Positions 53,728 through 62,585 of a DNA stretch of 64,000 nt are shown piece by piece; position 1 is the first letter of the stretch; each line of letters starts with the position of its first letter. Made by a program: the position numbers and the translations under genes. The stretch is from Streptomyces cellulosae (GTDB lineage Bacteria > Actinomycetota > Actinomycetes > Streptomycetales > Streptomycetaceae). The stretch lies in NCBI RefSeq assembly GCF_000721105.1, contig NZ_JOEV01000036.1, positions 62,001 to 126,000 of the forward strand, in the 5' to 3' direction. The notes below the pieces were generated by a model. It made no database searches, was not told the DNA's origin, and saw nothing but the letters and a program-made list of their open reading frames with translations.

Positions 53728-54102
53728 ATGCCCACCCGCATCCTCACCAGGGCCGCACTCGTCGGCGCAGGCGCGCTCGCCCTGCTCGGCCCGATCGCGG
53801 CCACGTCCGCCGTCGCCGCCTCCGACACCGGTCACGGCTCTGCCGTCGCGCTCGGGGCCCCGTACGGGGTCGAGCCGTACGAGACGGTCAACGTCCGCTC
53901 GGGCCCGGCCACTTGGTACGACAAGGTCGGCAGCGTCGCGGCGGGCCAGCCGCGCGGCGCCTTCTGCTGGAAGCACGGCGAGACCATCCGTGACCACGGC
54001 TATGTGAACGACGTCTGGGTGCAGCTCGCCGAGGGCTACGTCAGCGCCGTCTACCTCAAGGGCGACCAGTACGGCGGTCTGCCCGCCTCCGCCGTCTGCT
54101 GA
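53728..54102 (+). CDS. Secreted SH3-like protein
   Basis: A 124-residue secreted protein. The signal peptide ends near SAVAAS, and the mature part has the bacterial SH3 pattern VNVRSGPATWYDKVGSVAAGQ, followed by two cysteines that could bridge. AGGGGGAA lies before the ATG. SH3b domains often bind cell-wall peptides. A second small secreted protein of the same length follows 44 bases later. Confidence 0.8.
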   Translation: MPTRILTRAALVGAGALALLGPIAATSAVAASDTGHGSAVALGAPYGVEPYETVNVRSGPATWYDKVGSVAAGQPRGAFCWKHGETIRDHGYVNDVWVQLAEGYVSAVYLKGDQYGGLPASAVC

Positions 54103-54146
54103 ACCGATCGGCCGAGCACTCACCACCACACCAAGGGGGACCACCC

Positions 54147-54521
54147 ATGAAGCGTCTGATACGCCGTTCCGCCACCGCCCTGGCCGTCGCCGCGCTCGCC
54201 ACCGGCGCCCTCGCCACCACCGCGCAGGCCGCGCCCGCCACGGCGACCGGCGGTGACCCGACCCTCACCGACGTCTACATCTGGGCGACCGGCGTCAACC
54301 TGCGCGCGCAGCCGACCACCTCTTCACCGGTGCTCGCCGTCCGCTCGAAGTACTGGCTGGATGCCGTGTGCCAGAAGCAGGGCCAGAGCATCACCGACCC
54401 CGCCGTCGGGACGAACGACTGGTGGACCGCCGTCCAGGAGTTCTCCGGCAGCGACATCGCCTACGTGAACAACCTGTACCTCCGGGGCGGCCAGAAGATC
54501 GCGGGCGTCCCGGACTGCTGA
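54147..54521 (+). CDS. Second small secreted SH3-like protein
   Basis: A 124-residue exported protein with signal peptide (LAVAALATGALATTAQAAPA) and SH3-like core YIWATGVNLRAQPTTSSPVLAVRSKYW, then a C-terminal half with cysteines (AVCQKQG and VPDC). Equal length, spacing and core indicate a tandem duplication followed by divergence from the gene before. An AAGGGGGA ribosome site precedes the ATG. Possible wall-binding or signalling role; unproven. Confidence 0.78.
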   Translation: MKRLIRRSATALAVAALATGALATTAQAAPATATGGDPTLTDVYIWATGVNLRAQPTTSSPVLAVRSKYWLDAVCQKQGQSITDPAVGTNDWWTAVQEFSGSDIAYVNNLYLRGGQKIAGVPDC

Positions 54522-54658
54522 CTCGGTCCGCCCGCCCCCGGCACCCGCTGCCGTGCCGCGTGCCCGCTCGTCCCGGCCCCGGCCCGCCTTCCCGGCGCGG
54601 CCGGGGTCCTCGGCGCGTGATAGGACGATCAGCGAGAGATCGCGATCGAGGAGTGCAC

Positions 54659-55162
54659 GTGACAGATACGGCAGCGGCGGCCACCGGCGTACGGGTCTTC
54701 GTCGACAAGCAGAGTCCCGAGGCGTACCGAGCCCTGACCGCCACGGCCGAGGCCGTGCGGGGTGTGGCCGCCGCGGCGGGGCTGGACCGGGTGCTGGTCG
54801 AGCTCGTCAACATCCGGGTCTCCCAGCTCAACGCCTGCGCGTACTGCCTCAACCTGCACACGAGGGCCGCGCTGCGCGCCGGGGAGACCACCCAGCGGCT
54901 GGGGGTCCTGCCGGCCTGGCGGGACACCCAGCTGTTCACGCCCCGGGAGCGGGCCGCGCTCGCGCTGGCCGAGGCCACCACGCATCCGGCGGACGGCCGG
55001 ACGCAGGAGAGCGCCTACGCCGAGGCGCGGGCCGTGCTGTCCGACGACGAGATATCGGCGGTGATCTGGGTGGCGATCACGATCAACGCCTTCAACCGCG
55101 TGTCGGTCATGAGCAAGCATCCCGTGCGGGGCGCACCGGTGCCTCCGCCGGCATCGGTGTGA
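54659..55162 (+). CDS. AhpD-like / carboxymuconolactone decarboxylase family protein
   Basis: A 167-residue alkylhydroperoxidase D-like protein. The redox motif is C60-x2-C63 with H67 in LNACAYCLNLHTRAALRAG, the arrangement found in active AhpD-like antioxidants. GTG 54659 is preceded by GAGGAG. It probably helps reduce peroxides with an unidentified electron donor. It ends before a terminator shared with the ribosomal protein operon. Confidence 0.88.
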   Translation: MTDTAAAATGVRVFVDKQSPEAYRALTATAEAVRGVAAAAGLDRVLVELVNIRVSQLNACAYCLNLHTRAALRAGETTQRLGVLPAWRDTQLFTPRERAALALAEATTHPADGRTQESAYAEARAVLSDDEISAVIWVAITINAFNRVSVMSKHPVRGAPVPPPASV

Positions 55163-55229
55163 GGGCGCGGGGGCCGGCCGGCGCCCGACGAGGGCCGGCC
55201 GGTCTGCCGCGTCGCAGTGTCCGGCACAG

Positions 55230-55271
55230 CGGTCGGCCCGGCCACCGCGTGTCGCGGGGCCGGGCCGACCG
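55230..55271. terminator. Bidirectional terminator
   Basis: The 14-base arms CGGTCGGCCCGGCC (55230-55243) and GGCCGGGCCGACCG (55258-55271) lie between the convergent AhpD-like gene and the L36 gene. Confidence 0.75.
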
Positions 55272-55286
55272 GACGGACGCGTCGCC

Positions 55287-55409
55287 TCAGCCCTGGCGGG
55301 CCTTGAAGCGCGGGTCCTTCTTGTTGATCACGTAGGTCACGCCCCGGCGGCGTACCACCTGGGCCCCCGGCTTGGACTTCAGCGAGCGCAGGGAGTTGCG
55401 CACCTTCAT
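55287..55409 (-). CDS. rpmJ: Ribosomal protein L36, zinc-free paralogue
   Basis: Forty residues, [15 protein letters not shown] at the start and [11 protein letters not shown] at the end. The cysteines and histidine of the zinc-binding form (CDKC-C-H) are missing, so this is the C-minus paralogue that replaces the zinc protein when zinc is short. AGGAGG is six bases before the ATG. It is the last of three small ribosomal genes on this strand. Confidence 0.93.
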   Translation of the reverse strand: MKVRNSLRSLKSKPGAQVVRRRGVTYVINKKDPRFKARQG

Positions 55410-55444
55410 GTCCTGTCCTCCTTCTGCTCGGACGCGGGCGTCGG

Positions 55445-55708
55445 TCAGTGGCGGGCGGTGGCCGCCGTGCCGCCGTAGCGTCGCTCGAACCGCTCCACCC
55501 GGCCCGCGGTGTCCATGACGCGCGAGGTGCCGGTGTAGAACGGGTGGCTGGCCGACGAGATCTCCACGTCGATCAGCGGGTAGGTGGCTCCGTCCGTCCA
55601 CTCGATGGTGCGCGTCGAGGACGCGGTCGAGCGGGTGAGGAACGTGGCTCCCGCCGCGCGGTCGCGGAAGACGACCGGGCGGGAGACGGGGTGGATGTCG
55701 GGCCTCAT
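55445..55708 (-). CDS. rpmE2: Ribosomal protein L31 type B, zinc-free
   Basis: An 87-residue L31B with [19 protein letters not shown], the [12 protein letters not shown] block and a C-terminal RFERRYGG. It lacks the CxxC zinc motif of the standard L31. It lies in a run with L33 and L36 and in this setting serves as a replacement under zinc shortage. Confidence 0.93.
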   Translation of the reverse strand: MRPDIHPVSRPVVFRDRAAGATFLTRSTASSTRTIEWTDGATYPLIDVEISSASHPFYTGTSRVMDTAGRVERFERRYGGTAATARH

Positions 55709-55754
55709 GGTGTGTCCTTCCTTACGGCCGTCCGGCGCGGGGCGGTGGTACGGG

Positions 55755-55919
55755 TCATCGCTCCTCGCGGAAGGCGACGTGCTCACCGGCCACCGGGTCG
55801 TACTTGCGCAGGACCAGTCGGTCGGGGTCGTTGAGACGGTTCTTGCGGGTCACGTAGGTGACGCCGGTCCCTGCCGTCGACCTCAGCCTGACGACGGGGC
55901 GCACGGTGTTGCGTGCCAT
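55755..55919 (-). CDS. rpmG: Ribosomal protein L33, zinc-free paralogue
   Basis: A 54-residue L33: [18 protein letters not shown] at the start, [20 protein letters not shown] in the core. Standard L33 has two CxxC pairs; here none is present. The gene is first of the three-gene operon, with AAAGGAGG before ATG 55919. A conserved Zur box could not be identified in the 120 bases upstream. Confidence 0.9.
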   Translation of the reverse strand: MARNTVRPVVRLRSTAGTGVTYVTRKNRLNDPDRLVLRKYDPVAGEHVAFREER

Positions 55920-56038
55920 GAGGTCCTCCTTTCGCTCACATCACGGGGTTCTTGGTCCGTGCATGTCAGCTACGTGGGCTTCAACGCGGTACCCCACCGG
56001 TACATTCCCGCCTCGCCGGAGGAGGTCCACCGGCCGTG

Positions 56039-56500
56039 TCAGCGGCTCCTGCGGTAGGTGAGGGTGAAGTCCCGCTCCCAGGCGGCCGGGCCGTCGGCCG
56101 GTGAGGTCTCCCAGGTGCCCTGGATGGTGTCGCCGTCGTCGGCGACCAACCCGGTGAACCGTTGCCGGAACGCCAGCGGCGAGAAGTCCGGCGTCTCGCG
56201 CAGCAGCCGCCACACGCCGTCGGCGAAGGTCATCGCGTACAGCCGTACGACCCCTCGTGAGTCGAAGTAATGCTGTGTGTACGCGCCGGTCTGCGGGTCG
56301 GTCGCGACGACGGCGGTGCTGTCCGGGGCCTCGGGGACCGGGATCTCGGAGCGCTGGACCAGGAACCGGCCGTCCAGAGCCCACTCGAACACGCTGCGTC
56401 CGGCCGGCGCGGCCAGGCCCGGGAAGTGGGGCTCCACCACCCACTCGCCGACGAGGACGTCCAACCTCTTCAGGGCTTCCCTCGGTACCGATCCGTCCAT
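56039..56500 (-). CDS. Small lipocalin-like (DUF1579-type) protein
   Basis: A 153-residue protein with a strand-rich pattern: LDVLVGEWVVEPHFPG, FEWALDGRFLVQRSEIPVPEAPDS, YTQHYFDSRGVVRLYAMTFADGVW and IQGTWETSPADG. This is the layout of the DUF1579/lipocalin-like group, which includes small ligand-binding proteins of unknown function. ATG 56500 follows GGAGGAG at good spacing. It stands alone, 119 bases upstream of the L33 start on the same strand. Confidence 0.7.
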   Translation of the reverse strand: MDGSVPREALKRLDVLVGEWVVEPHFPGLAAPAGRSVFEWALDGRFLVQRSEIPVPEAPDSTAVVATDPQTGAYTQHYFDSRGVVRLYAMTFADGVWRLLRETPDFSPLAFRQRFTGLVADDGDTIQGTWETSPADGPAAWERDFTLTYRRSR

Positions 56501-56658
56501 CGCGCACTCCTCCGTGCTGGTCGCCAACACGGCCGGACGGCGACACGGCCGCTATCTGACGCTCCTCGCAGAAGGGACCGTGGCACCGGGGGAAACTCGT
56601 CGGCCCGGCGGGTTCTTCCTGCTGTTCCTCCTGGTGCGGGCGGCCGGCCCGAGGTGTG

Positions 56659-57708
56659 ATGAACCGCGCCGCACCGTCGGCCCCCACCTCCGGACCCGCC
56701 AAGGGAGTCGTCATCAGCATCACCCTGTCGACCTCTTCGTTGCCCCCCTCCGACCGCGCGGAGTTCTGGCGGGACACCGTCTCCCGCACCTTCTTCCCCC
56801 TGGACGTCGAGTTGTACGAGGCCGAGCCGTCCGCGGCGACACTCACCAGTCGTCAGCTGGGTCCGCTCCGGGTGTCGGCCGTCACGGCGGGGCCGCAGCA
56901 GGCCGTGCGGGACCGCCGGATGGTCGCGCGTGACGGCGAGCACCACCTGACGCTCGCCATCCAGCACCACGGAACCGCCCGGCTGGCACAGGACCGGCGT
57001 GAGGTGTTCCTGGAGCCGGGACAGTTCACCCTCTCCGACTCCGCGCGGCCGTTCGTGAAGGAGCTGCCCGGGAAGTTCGGTTTCACGGCTTTCCACCTGC
57101 CGCGCACCGCGCTCAACGTGACCGACGGGGAGCTACGAGCCGTCACCGCCACGGTGTTCTCCGCCACCGGGGGATGCGCCGGCGTGGTGGCCGCCTATCT
57201 GGGCGCCCTCGCCCGGGACGCGGCCCGGGTCGCCCCCGACACGGCACACCAACTCGGCCTCGCCGCCTGTGACCTGCTGGCCTCCCTGATCCGGGAGCAG
57301 CACGGTCGGTTCGTTCCGGAGGCCCCCGAGGCGAGCCGGGCCATGCTGGTCCGCATCAAGGACCACGCGCTCAGGCACCTGGCCGATCCCGAGCTGGCAC
57401 CTCAGACGATCGCGGCGGCACACCACGTCTCCGTCCGCTATCTGCACAAACTCTTCGAGAGCGAGGCCACCACACTCACCAAGTGGATCCAGACGCAGCG
57501 ACTGGCGATGTGCCGACGGGACCTGGCACGCCCCTCGCTGCGAGGACCCGGCGTGGCGTCCGTGGCCCGGCGATGGGGATTCACGAGCCCCGCGCACTTC
57601 AGCCGTGTCTTCCGCGCCGCGTACGGCATGTCGCCCAGCGAGTGGCAGGCCGCGGTACGAGCGGGCGAGGACGCACGGACCCCGGCGTCCGGTGCCGGGC
57701 GACGGTGA
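56659..57708 (+). CDS. AraC-family transcriptional regulator
   Basis: A 349-residue regulator with an N-terminal sensing domain of the AraC_binding_2 type (about residues 40-200) and two helix-turn-helix motifs at the C-terminus: APQTIAAAHHVSVRYLHKLFESEATTLTKWIQTQRLA and SVARRWGFTSPAHFSRVFRAAYGMSPSEWQ. ATG 56659 is preceded by GAGG, with a GTG one codon earlier. It is followed by a G-rich repeat tract instead of a hairpin. Target genes unknown. Confidence 0.9.
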   Translation: MNRAAPSAPTSGPAKGVVISITLSTSSLPPSDRAEFWRDTVSRTFFPLDVELYEAEPSAATLTSRQLGPLRVSAVTAGPQQAVRDRRMVARDGEHHLTLAIQHHGTARLAQDRREVFLEPGQFTLSDSARPFVKELPGKFGFTAFHLPRTALNVTDGELRAVTATVFSATGGCAGVVAAYLGALARDAARVAPDTAHQLGLAACDLLASLIREQHGRFVPEAPEASRAMLVRIKDHALRHLADPELAPQTIAAAHHVSVRYLHKLFESEATTLTKWIQTQRLAMCRRDLARPSLRGPGVASVARRWGFTSPAHFSRVFRAAYGMSPSEWQAAVRAGEDARTPASGAGRR

Positions 57709-57719
57709 CGTCGTCCTTG

Positions 57720-57960
57720 GGACAGGGGGTCGGACGCGGGGTCGGGTGGGGGGCTGACAGGGGGTGGGCCGGGTGCGGGACGGGACCGGACTCGGGACGG
57801 GACGGGACCGGCTACGGGACGGGACCGGGGCGGGCCGGGCCCGGCTACGGGGCGGGACGGGCCCGGCTACGGGACGGGACCGGGGCGGGCCGGGCCCGAC
57901 TGCGGGACGGGACCGGGGCGGGCCGGGCCCGGACGCGGAATCCCTCACGGGGCCGGACGG
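57720..57960 (+). repeat. G-rich tandem repeat array
   Basis: Units of 33 bases (57811-57843, 57866-57898, 57899-57931; core GGGACGGGACCGGGGCGGGC) alternate with shorter 22-base forms (57789-57810, 57844-57865) in very GC-rich sequence. It fills the gap between the convergent AraC and STAND-regulator genes. Runs of three or four G make G-quadruplex formation possible. It likely spreads by slippage. Confidence 0.8.
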
Positions 57961-58004
57961 GGCCGGACGCGGGGCCGGCCTCAGGGGCCCATGCGGAGCC
58001 GCCC

Positions 58005-60287
58005 TCAGGGTGTGGTCGGGCCCCGGTCCAGAAACCTCTTCCGCACGCCGGTCGCTTCGTCCAGCCAGCGTTCCGACCTGGCCTCGGTGAAGCAGCGGAC
58101 GGCGTCCTCGATCATGTCCAGTGCCTCGGTGCGCCGGTCCAGCGCCCACAGGGCCTGGGCCTTGCGCATGGCCGGCACGCCGCGGTTCAGGGGCACCCCG
58201 ACGCGGGCGTCGCGCTCCAGCGCCCGGTCGCAGGCCTCGTTCGCCGCCTCCCAGCGCTCGAGGTCCAGCAGCACCTGCGCCTTGCCGGCCAGGGCGTTCA
58301 TCGCCGTGACATCGGCGATGTGCGGCGCGGGAGCGGTCTCCGCGGCGCTCACCCGGGCGACGGCGACGTCGAAGGTGTCGGCCGCCTCCTGGAGCCGGCC
58401 CGCCGCGCGCAGGTTGAGGGCGAGACCCAGGAGAGCCTGCGGATGGCCCTCCTTGTCGCCGGCGCCGGCGAACAACGCCACGGCCCGCCGGGCCTGGTCG
58501 ACGGCCGAGCCGAACTGCCCCGAGTCCGTGGCCGCGTAGGCGGCGTACGTCAGTGACCAGGCCTCCTGCACCGGGTCCTGCGCCTGCCGGGCCAGCTCCG
58601 CGGCCTCCAGGGCGAGGGCCATGCCGTCGGCGGGCCTGCCGAGGCAGTTGTTGACCGCCCAGGCGAGGTAGTTGGTGTGCGTGGCTTCGAGGCCGGGGTC
58701 GCCGAGGGCGTGGGCGGCGGCTCGCGACAGGGCGAAGACGGTGTGCCAGTGCCCCCACTGGCTCCAGCGGTCGGAGAACCAGTGCATGGACTCCGCGACG
58801 TCGACGACCCTGCGGTGTGCTCCGGCCGCCGCGGCGGCCCGCAGAGCGGCGAACCAGTGGGCGCTCTCCGTCCGCAGCCACCGCTCGGCGGACGCCGCGT
58901 CGCGGAGGTCGACGAGGGAGCGGTCGGCCACCCACTGGCTGCCGCCCGGTTCGAACCACTGCCCGGCAGTGCAGGCCGTGTCCAGGAGCCAGGTGTCCAG
59001 CGCCGCGAGGGCGGCCTCCCGTTCCTCGGGGCTCTCCTCGTCGTTCAGGCGCTGGTGCGCGTACAGCCGTACCAGGTCGTGGAAGGAGGCCCGGTCGTCG
59101 CTGCCTGCGTTCAGCAGCCCCAGTTCGATGAGTTCGTCCGTGATCCGTTCCACGTCCCCGGGCTGGAACGAGGTGAGTGCCGCCGCGAGGGCGGGAGAGA
59201 AGTCAGGGCCGCGTACCAGCGACAGCCGTCGGAACAACTGCCGGGCCTCGTTGGTGAGTTGCTCGTAGGAGAGGGTGAAGGCCGACTTGATGCGGAGGTC
59301 GCCGGCGGTCAGGCGGTCCAGACGCAGGTCCTCGGCCGCCAGCCGGTCGGCGAGGCTCGTCGCGGTCCAGGCCGGACGGCTGACCAGGCGGTTGCCGGCG
59401 ATCCGCAGGGCGAGGGGCAGGCCGCCGCAGAGGTCCGCGACGCGACGCAGCGAGGCGGGTTCGGATTCGTCTGTTCCGGGGCCGGTCCGGTCGGCGGTGA
59501 TCGTCTCCAGCAGAGCCGTGGCCGCGTCGGCGGGCAGCGGGGGCGGCACCAGGCGCCGGGCGTACTCGATGCCGGTGAGCGCGCGACGGCTGGTGATCCA
59601 GAAGGTGCAGGTGCCTTCCCCGGGCAGCAGCGGACGCAGTTGTGCCTCGTCGGCGGCGTTGTCGAGGATGACGAGGACGTTCTTGTCGCGGACCAGGTGG
59701 CGGTGGAGCACCTGACGTTCCTCGGGGTCCGCCGGCAGGTCGCGTTCCCGTACTCCCAGGGCCTTCAACAAGCGGGCCAGGGCGTCGTGGGGGTGAAGGG
59801 GCTCCGGGTCGAGGCCGCGGAGGTTGAGGAACAGGCATCCGTCGCCGTACCGGTTCGCCTGCCGGTGGGCGGCCTGGACGACCAAGGTCGTCTTCCCGAG
59901 CCCCGGAGCGCCGGTGACGATGACGGCGTGCGGGCCCGCGCCCGGTCCGCCGGCCGTGTCGAGCCAGCGGATCTCCTCGTCCCGTCCGGCGAAGTCGGGG
60001 ATGGCCGGCGGCAGGTCGCACAGACCCGGTGTCGTGCGGTGGGTGCGGCGGCGGCCGGCGCGGGCGGCGGCGAGCAGGGTGTCGGCGTCCTCCTGAGGCA
60101 GACCCAGTGCGGCGGCCAGGGCCTGCACCGTACGTGCCTGCGGTCCTCGGCTGTGACCGCGCTCCATGTCGCCGATGGCGCGATCGCTGACACCGGAGGC
60201 CTCGGCGAGTTCCTCCAGCGTCATGCCCGCGACGTGCCGAAACCCGCGCAGCAGCGGACCCAGGGCGTCCGGTTGCGGACCGACCAC
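58005..60287 (-). CDS. STAND regulator: XRE-type HTH, NB-ARC ATPase and TPR-like repeats
   Basis: A 760-residue regulator. The N-terminal HTH (about residues 9-75; MTLEELAEASGVSDRAIGDMERGHSRGPQ) is followed by an NB-ARC domain with Walker A GAPGLGKTT (126-134), Walker B VLVILDN (204-210) and the GLPLAL motif, then helical TPR-like repeats (about 480-750; ALGLALNLRAAGRLQEAADTF). Such proteins switch by ATP binding and sensing of a partner or metabolite, and several control secondary metabolism. GTG start. No clear operon partner. Confidence 0.88.
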   Translation of the reverse strand: MVGPQPDALGPLLRGFRHVAGMTLEELAEASGVSDRAIGDMERGHSRGPQARTVQALAAALGLPQEDADTLLAAARAGRRRTHRTTPGLCDLPPAIPDFAGRDEEIRWLDTAGGPGAGPHAVIVTGAPGLGKTTLVVQAAHRQANRYGDGCLFLNLRGLDPEPLHPHDALARLLKALGVRERDLPADPEERQVLHRHLVRDKNVLVILDNAADEAQLRPLLPGEGTCTFWITSRRALTGIEYARRLVPPPLPADAATALLETITADRTGPGTDESEPASLRRVADLCGGLPLALRIAGNRLVSRPAWTATSLADRLAAEDLRLDRLTAGDLRIKSAFTLSYEQLTNEARQLFRRLSLVRGPDFSPALAAALTSFQPGDVERITDELIELGLLNAGSDDRASFHDLVRLYAHQRLNDEESPEEREAALAALDTWLLDTACTAGQWFEPGGSQWVADRSLVDLRDAASAERWLRTESAHWFAALRAAAAAGAHRRVVDVAESMHWFSDRWSQWGHWHTVFALSRAAAHALGDPGLEATHTNYLAWAVNNCLGRPADGMALALEAAELARQAQDPVQEAWSLTYAAYAATDSGQFGSAVDQARRAVALFAGAGDKEGHPQALLGLALNLRAAGRLQEAADTFDVAVARVSAAETAPAPHIADVTAMNALAGKAQVLLDLERWEAANEACDRALERDARVGVPLNRGVPAMRKAQALWALDRRTEALDMIEDAVRCFTEARSERWLDEATGVRKRFLDRGPTTP

Positions 60288-60415
60288 GACTGCATGTTCC
60301 TCTCACCGACGGCGTCCCAGCTTAGAGGACCGCCGTACCGTGGATCAGCCGCCGGTGGACGACCGCTCGCTGCGGTGGACCGGGAAGGCCGAAGGCACGC
60401 TGGACCGCGAACGCC

Positions 60416-60455
60416 GAAGGCCCGGCCACCGCTCGTCCGCGGTGACCGGGCCTTC
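60416..60455. terminator. Terminator hairpin of the small protein gene
   Basis: Seventeen-base arms with a single mismatch (starting GAAGGCCCGG) enclose a six-base loop, 14 bases past the stop of the minus-strand gene at 60469. Confidence 0.7.
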
Positions 60456-60468
60456 GTGGTGACCGGTG

Positions 60469-60705
60469 TCAGCCCCCGTTGAGTCGCGCACGCAGAAGTT
60501 CCTTGCCCAGTTCGGCGCCCTTGCGGCTGTCCGCCTGAGCCTTGCGGAACAGGTCGGCGACCTGGGTGTCCTTCTCGCGCTCCGCGTCCTGGATGTAGGA
60601 CTCCAGTCGCAGCGCGTTGTTCAGGCACGCCTCGACGTACCAGATCAGGTTGTAGTCCTTGTCCTGCGTACCGGTCACGCCGCCGGTCTCCGTGGTGCTG
60701 GTCAT
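60469..60705 (-). CDS. Conserved small protein of unknown function
   Basis: A 78-residue soluble protein rich in charged residues, with an N-terminal Thr/Gly segment and a helical remainder (YNLIWYVEACLNNALRLESYIQDAEREKDTQVADLFRKAQADSRKGAELGKELLRARL). The helical pattern suggests a small bundle or coiled partner protein. GGAGGAGG is six bases upstream. Nothing in the neighbourhood explains its job. Confidence 0.7.
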   Translation of the reverse strand: MTSTTETGGVTGTQDKDYNLIWYVEACLNNALRLESYIQDAEREKDTQVADLFRKAQADSRKGAELGKELLRARLNGG

Positions 60706-60998
60706 CGGGACCTCCTCCAGCGGTTCTCGTCGTTCTGGAGTCGGACGAGTACCCGGCGGATCCGCGACGGAACACGGCGAAAACAGGACGTCCGCGCCCC
60801 GCACGACCACACGGGCCGGACGGCTTCGCAGCGAAGCCTCCCGCAACCATGCGCGATCCGTCGGGGACTTTCCGTACAGGAGTGCGGTACGGGAGCGCGA
60901 CCGGTCCCCCGTTCCGGTCGTGCCCCCACGCGTAGAACTTACGTGCAGGGCAGATCCGTTGTGAATCGCGTCGATGCCCGTTGCGCCGCCCGGAGGGC

Positions 60999-62531
60999 TC
61001 ACTCGTGCACAGGTGAGTCCGGATGGCCCGGTTTCGTCCGGGCGAGGACGGGTGGTTCGAGATCGCCGACGGCCAGGTGGGCGAGGACGACCTCGTAGAG
61101 ATCGCTGCCGGCGGCGAGGAGCCGGCGCTCGAGGACGGGCTCCGCGCTGCGGACGTGGTCACGCACGGTCTGGGCGTGCATGCCGAGCGCGTGTGCGGCG
61201 CGTTCGGCGTTTCCTCCGGCGGCGATCCAGGTGCGCAGGGTCCGGCGCAGGTCGCGGGTGTCCCTGTCCAGCCGTCCGAGAAGGTCGTGTGCCCAGGAGC
61301 GTACGGCGGTCCCGGCCAGCAGGTCGACGAGCCGGCCGGGCGCCGGCGCGGGGCCCGTGTCCTGGTCCGGCGCCTCGGGGAGGCCGATCTGGGTGTTGAG
61401 CGCCAGGTGGGCGACCGCGCGGACGGTGAGGTGGGCGAAATCCGTGCGCAGCAGGCCTTCCACGCGTTCCATGCGGGCGCGCACGGTGTTGCGGCTCACG
61501 CCGAGGATCTTGGCGGCGCTGACGGCGGTGAACTCCAGTCCCAGGCGGGTGGTGGCGAGGAGTTCGGCGCGGGTGTGGTGCGGGAGGGTGTCGAGGGGCC
61601 GCAGAACACGCGCGGTCCACCCGCGCAGCGCGGCCGGGTCCATCAGGCGTTCGGGGTGGGTTCGTTCGGCGTAGACGGCCGTCTTCTCGGGCCGGAAGTG
61701 CGCGACGGCCAGGGCGCTGACGGCCTGCCCGTAGGCCGTGGCGGTGCGGGCGAGGCTCTGCCGGACGCTGCCGCCCAGGAACGTGCCCGGGTACCGGCTG
61801 ATCAGGGACCGCAGGGCCTCGGCGGCGGACTCACCGGGAGTCACGACTATCACGTGTTCGTCCACGGCGGGACAGCGCACGACGAGGGCCTGTTCTCCCG
61901 TCGCGTCCAAGCACGCCTCGGCGAGCCGGTCGCGTGCCCCGGTGTCGCTCTCCAGGACGTAGACGCAGGCTGTATCGGTGTCGAGCAGCCCCGGCCACAG
62001 TCCGGCGGCGACGCGGCGGGCCGAGACGGTGTCCTCCACCATCAGCAGTTGCAGGATCGCCAGCCGCAGATCGGACGCCGCCCGCCGCAGTCGGTGGCCG
62101 GCCGCGGTCGCCTCCTGGGCCCGTAGCAGCAGTTCGAGGAGTTGGGCGGTGCGCAGCACGATCTCGGAGGAGCGCCGGTCGAAGGGGGCCGGACGGGACA
62201 CGGCGAGCACTGCGGCGGCACCCGGTCGCGGGCGCTCCACCCTCACCAGACGCAGATGGCGCCCTTGCCCCTCCCAGGAGACGGAGGCGATGCGGCCGGT
62301 GACGAGGTCCGCGAGCAGGTTGTCGGCCACCGCGACGCGGGTGCCGGCGAGGAGGGCGCCGCCGGCGTCCTGGAGGGAGGCGGTGCCGTGGACGGCGTCC
62401 GCGAGCCAGGCGACGATCCGGCGGGCATCGCGCCCGGTCGGCCGCAGATGGTCGAGGAGTTCCTGCGCCCAGCCCGCCTCCTCACCGCCCTGCCTTTCCG
62501 TACGGGGCTCCCTGTCCTCCCGTCCGGCCAC
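60999..62531 (-). CDS. PucR-like regulator with two C-terminal HTH modules
   Basis: A 510-residue regulator. A GAF-like N-terminal region (about residues 25-140) and a middle domain precede two PucR-type helix-turn-helix segments: FTAVSAAKILGVSRNTVRARMERVEGLLRTDF (about 330-360) and NAERAAHALGMHAQTVRDHVRSAEPVLERRLL (about 455-485). PucR proteins respond to purines and related ligands; the double module is uncommon. A conserved upstream neighbour was not recognised. Confidence 0.8.
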   Translation of the reverse strand: MAGREDREPRTERQGGEEAGWAQELLDHLRPTGRDARRIVAWLADAVHGTASLQDAGGALLAGTRVAVADNLLADLVTGRIASVSWEGQGRHLRLVRVERPRPGAAAVLAVSRPAPFDRRSSEIVLRTAQLLELLLRAQEATAAGHRLRRAASDLRLAILQLLMVEDTVSARRVAAGLWPGLLDTDTACVYVLESDTGARDRLAEACLDATGEQALVVRCPAVDEHVIVVTPGESAAEALRSLISRYPGTFLGGSVRQSLARTATAYGQAVSALAVAHFRPEKTAVYAERTHPERLMDPAALRGWTARVLRPLDTLPHHTRAELLATTRLGLEFTAVSAAKILGVSRNTVRARMERVEGLLRTDFAHLTVRAVAHLALNTQIGLPEAPDQDTGPAPAPGRLVDLLAGTAVRSWAHDLLGRLDRDTRDLRRTLRTWIAAGGNAERAAHALGMHAQTVRDHVRSAEPVLERRLLAAGSDLYEVVLAHLAVGDLEPPVLARTKPGHPDSPVHE

Positions 62532-62585
62532 GTCGCCTCCCTTTCCCTTTCACCCCTTCTACGGCATACCGCCCGGTACGCTACC

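Noticed and set aside
55920..56038. A Zur box upstream of the L33 gene
   Set aside because: No sequence close to the remembered Streptomyces Zur palindrome was seen, so none is annotated.
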